Of a stretch of DNA of 20,920 nt, positions 20,542 to 20,920 are shown piece after piece (position 1 is the first letter of the stretch; the number at the start of each line of letters is the position of its first letter). Source of the DNA: Gymnopilus junonius (taxonomy: Eukaryota > Basidiomycota > Agaricomycetes > Agaricales > Galerinaceae). The DNA lies in assembly GCA_015501075.1 (NCBI GenBank), contig JADNYJ010000552.1:1-20920 (forward strand), written 5' to 3'. Position numbers and translations under genes: made by a program. The notes under the pieces are model-generated. The model was given only the letters and a program-made list of their open reading frames with translations. It did no database searches and was not told the origin of the DNA.

Positions 20542-20920
20542 TCAACTGTTGTCACCGGAAGGGTATCCTCCGTCAATTATCATGGTACAACGTGGTTAAT
20601 CAGATCCTCCTCGTAGCCAGCATCTGCTTCTCTGAAATTTATCGAGCTGTCTGACCCACCAGAGATTTGGACTCTGGATCTCCGAATTTACCGAGGTACA
20701 CATTGCGACTTGGCTGAATCTTGACGAATCTGGGCATATGCGCATCAGCTCCGGCCAGTCAACGCCCTGCTTCTTTTCAAGATCCACAAATTGGGACCAT
20801 GTCGGTCGTCAATCTCGGCGACTAGATTTCTTCAGATCTCCACCTTTTCAGTTCGGAGACCATTACGATCAGGTACTGGATACTGGCTGGAACTGATATT
20901 TGATTTACGTTCAATTCGCT
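20542..20920 (-). pseudogene. Coding-like fragments in three successive frames at the window edge
   Basis: On the minus strand, entering from the right edge, peptides that look coding appear one after another in different frames: SQFVDLEKKQGVDWPELM, then HMPRFVKIQPSRNVYLGKFG, then SSINFREADAGYEEDLINH, ending in a stop at about 20580. Each step is the shift expected from one missing base, the same pattern as in the cyclin gene. I recognise no family. It could be a real gene in a deletion-prone assembly, a decayed gene, or chance. Confidence 0.2.

Noticed and set aside
1..20920. CRISPR arrays, bacterial operons, phage or viral modules
   Set aside because: No regularly spaced repeats, no ribosome-binding pattern and no recognisable replication or structural proteins; introns and promoter style are fungal.

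Overview
The window reads as nuclear DNA of a filamentous fungus, most likely a basidiomycete. The evidence is one clear protein-coding gene interrupted by two very short spliceosomal introns (49 and 54 nt), several other GT...AG segments of about 50-80 nt, and no Shine-Dalgarno/operon layout. It is gene-poor. Almost all open frames of 60-130 codons are about what chance would give in 21 kb read six ways at roughly 48% GC, so I have not listed them as genes.

The one secure gene is on the minus strand at 9227-10253: a three-exon Pcl-type (Pho85-partner) cyclin. Its cyclin box is unmistakable, but as written the frame is broken at three places, each fixed by assuming one missing base. With those three bases restored, the exons total 927 nt, exactly 309 codons. 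Either the assembly carries uncorrected one-base deletions (at least two of the three sites look like shortened short runs of C), or this is a young pseudogene. This matters for the whole window, because weaker genes could be hidden the same way.

The one secure mobile element is a 213-bp hAT-like MITE at 11789-12001, with 33-bp terminal inverted repeats (32/33 identical) and a perfect 8-bp target-site duplication.

Layout: 1-3.6 kb holds no supported gene (GAAT/GAAC repeats near 735-1000). 3.6-4.24 kb has one unrecognised 201-codon frame. 4.2-5.5 kb has two strong inverted repeats. 5.79 kb has a convincing TATA box. 6.2-6.55 kb has two adjoining minus-strand frames of unknown nature. 9.2-10.25 kb is the cyclin gene. 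11.8-12.0 kb is the MITE. 13.37-13.46 kb is a cluster of three ACGCGT (MCB) boxes plus TTTCGCG, a G1/S-type promoter signature without a recognisable gene. 16.7-16.9 kb is a possible microprotein gene. 17.7-19.6 kb is a promoter-like stretch followed by a plus-strand region with good splice signals and peptide pieces faintly like the helical N-terminal adaptor domain of fungal MLKL/STAND-type proteins. 20.5-20.9 kb has minus-strand coding-like pieces that step through all three frames.

I found no CRISPR array, rRNA, convincing tRNA or gene cluster, and nothing I would call a new biological system. The items most worth checking are the cyclin frame breaks, the MITE, the MCB cluster, the repeated palindromic 12-mer and the possible adaptor-domain gene at 18-19.6 kb.
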